From Entamoeba histolytica HM-1:IMSS (taxonomy: Eukaryota; Evosea; Mastigamoebida; Endamoebidae), in contig NW_001915154.1 in the NCBI RefSeq assembly GCF_000208925.1, positions 1-18,210 of the forward strand: a stretch of 18,210 nt of DNA, in the 5' to 3' direction. This document shows positions 17,741 to 18,210 of this stretch, piece by piece. Below the pieces are notes generated by a model, which was not told the origin of the DNA, made no database searches, and saw nothing but the letters and a program-made list of their open reading frames with translations. Position numbers and translations under genes: made by a program. How positions within the stretch are numbered: the first letter of the stretch is position 1; each line of letters opens with the position of its first letter.

Positions 17741-18210
17741 TTAAGAAGTTATAAAAATATGATATTCAATACATACAGCACTTTTGAACAAAAAAGAAGA
17801 ATTAATAGATATATCCACAATTAGATTTTCTTTATATTGAGAAGTGTTTATTTCAGTTTTTTCAATATACTCTATTTGTGTAATAGAGTTTATTTCTAAT
17901 ACACTCGCATTAGATTGTTCTTATTCTAATGTGCTGCCAGAGTTTCCTGTGTAAAACATTAAGTCTTTCATATTTTTTATAATAATTGTTTGTAGGATTT
18001 TGGGAGAAGTTTAATTGGAATTTCAGTGATTTTAATCTTCTTATAGACTCTTCATGTATTAATCCATTTATTGATAATATTACAGATATTATTTCTACAG
18101 ATATTAATTCTCTGTTATTTCTTAATTTCTCTTGTAATTCTTTGTATTTATTTATTTTATGAATATAATTTAATTCTATATTCTTATTTTGACATATAAC
18201 AACATCTATG
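17741..18210 (-). pseudogene. Broken coding region entering from the right edge
   Basis: From base 18209 leftward the - strand has a 99-codon open stretch to TAA at 17912-17910 with no methionine, so its 5' part lies outside the window. It includes KINKYKELQEKLRNNRELIS and NGLIHEESIRRLKSLKFQLN, helical and charged, and KKYERLNVLHRKLWQHIR. A second frame takes over near 17960 with GNSGSTLE, meets a TAA at 17923-17921, then continues EQSNASVLEINSITQIEYIE and on to a stop at 17741. One frameshift plus one stop suggest a pseudogene; no GTTTGT donor was seen to bridge the frames. The family was not recognised. If the lesions are sequencing errors it could be a live gene of unknown type. Confidence 0.6.

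Overview
The window is very AT-rich eukaryotic nuclear DNA. It has compact genes, tiny introns that mostly run from GTTTGT to TAG, gene spacings of tens of bases, TLDc and BspA-type leucine-rich-repeat relics, and TKL and CAMK-type kinases. Together these point strongly to an amoebozoan of the genus Entamoeba, most like the histolytica/dispar/nuttalli group. The genus call is inference from gene style and intron consensus; no database was searched.

Left part (1-6524). The 3' end of a family A DNA polymerase gene (1-257) is followed by about 6.2 kb with no intact gene. This stretch holds relics of broken genes: a BspA-like LRR fragment with an exact 69-base repeat step (about 290-900, + strand), a TLDc-domain pseudogene with a coiled-coil start (2024-2799, + strand), and an unidentified protein-coding relic on the - strand (about 4300-5690).

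Middle and right part (6525-17536). Genes are tightly packed and mostly in divergent or convergent pairs: XPB/ERCC3 helicase (-) with a TKL kinase (+); an OCRL/INPP5B-type inositol polyphosphate 5-phosphatase (-) with a HAD phosphatase (+); a small coiled-coil protein (-) with a 66-residue membrane protein (+); then a RimL/YdaF-type GNAT acetyltransferase (+), a CAMK-type kinase (-) and a type I membrane protein (+). Four small introns (48-62 bases) were placed by eye. They join two separate reading frames into one 797-residue phosphatase, add a 5' exon to the coiled-coil gene, reveal the 66-residue membrane protein, and replace the C-terminus of the TKL kinase with a more typical one.

Right edge (17537-18210). 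A - strand coding stretch without any methionine enters from beyond the window and is broken by a frameshift and a stop; it is probably a further pseudogene.

The intact genes are housekeeping or signalling functions (transcription/repair, phosphoinositide turnover, kinases, metabolite dephosphorylation, acetylation) and show no sign of one shared pathway. No CRISPR, tRNA, rRNA or intact mobile element was recognised. The most useful results are the gene-model corrections, the kinase with DFE in place of DFG, the bacterial-looking acetyltransferase, and the relics in the gene-poor region.
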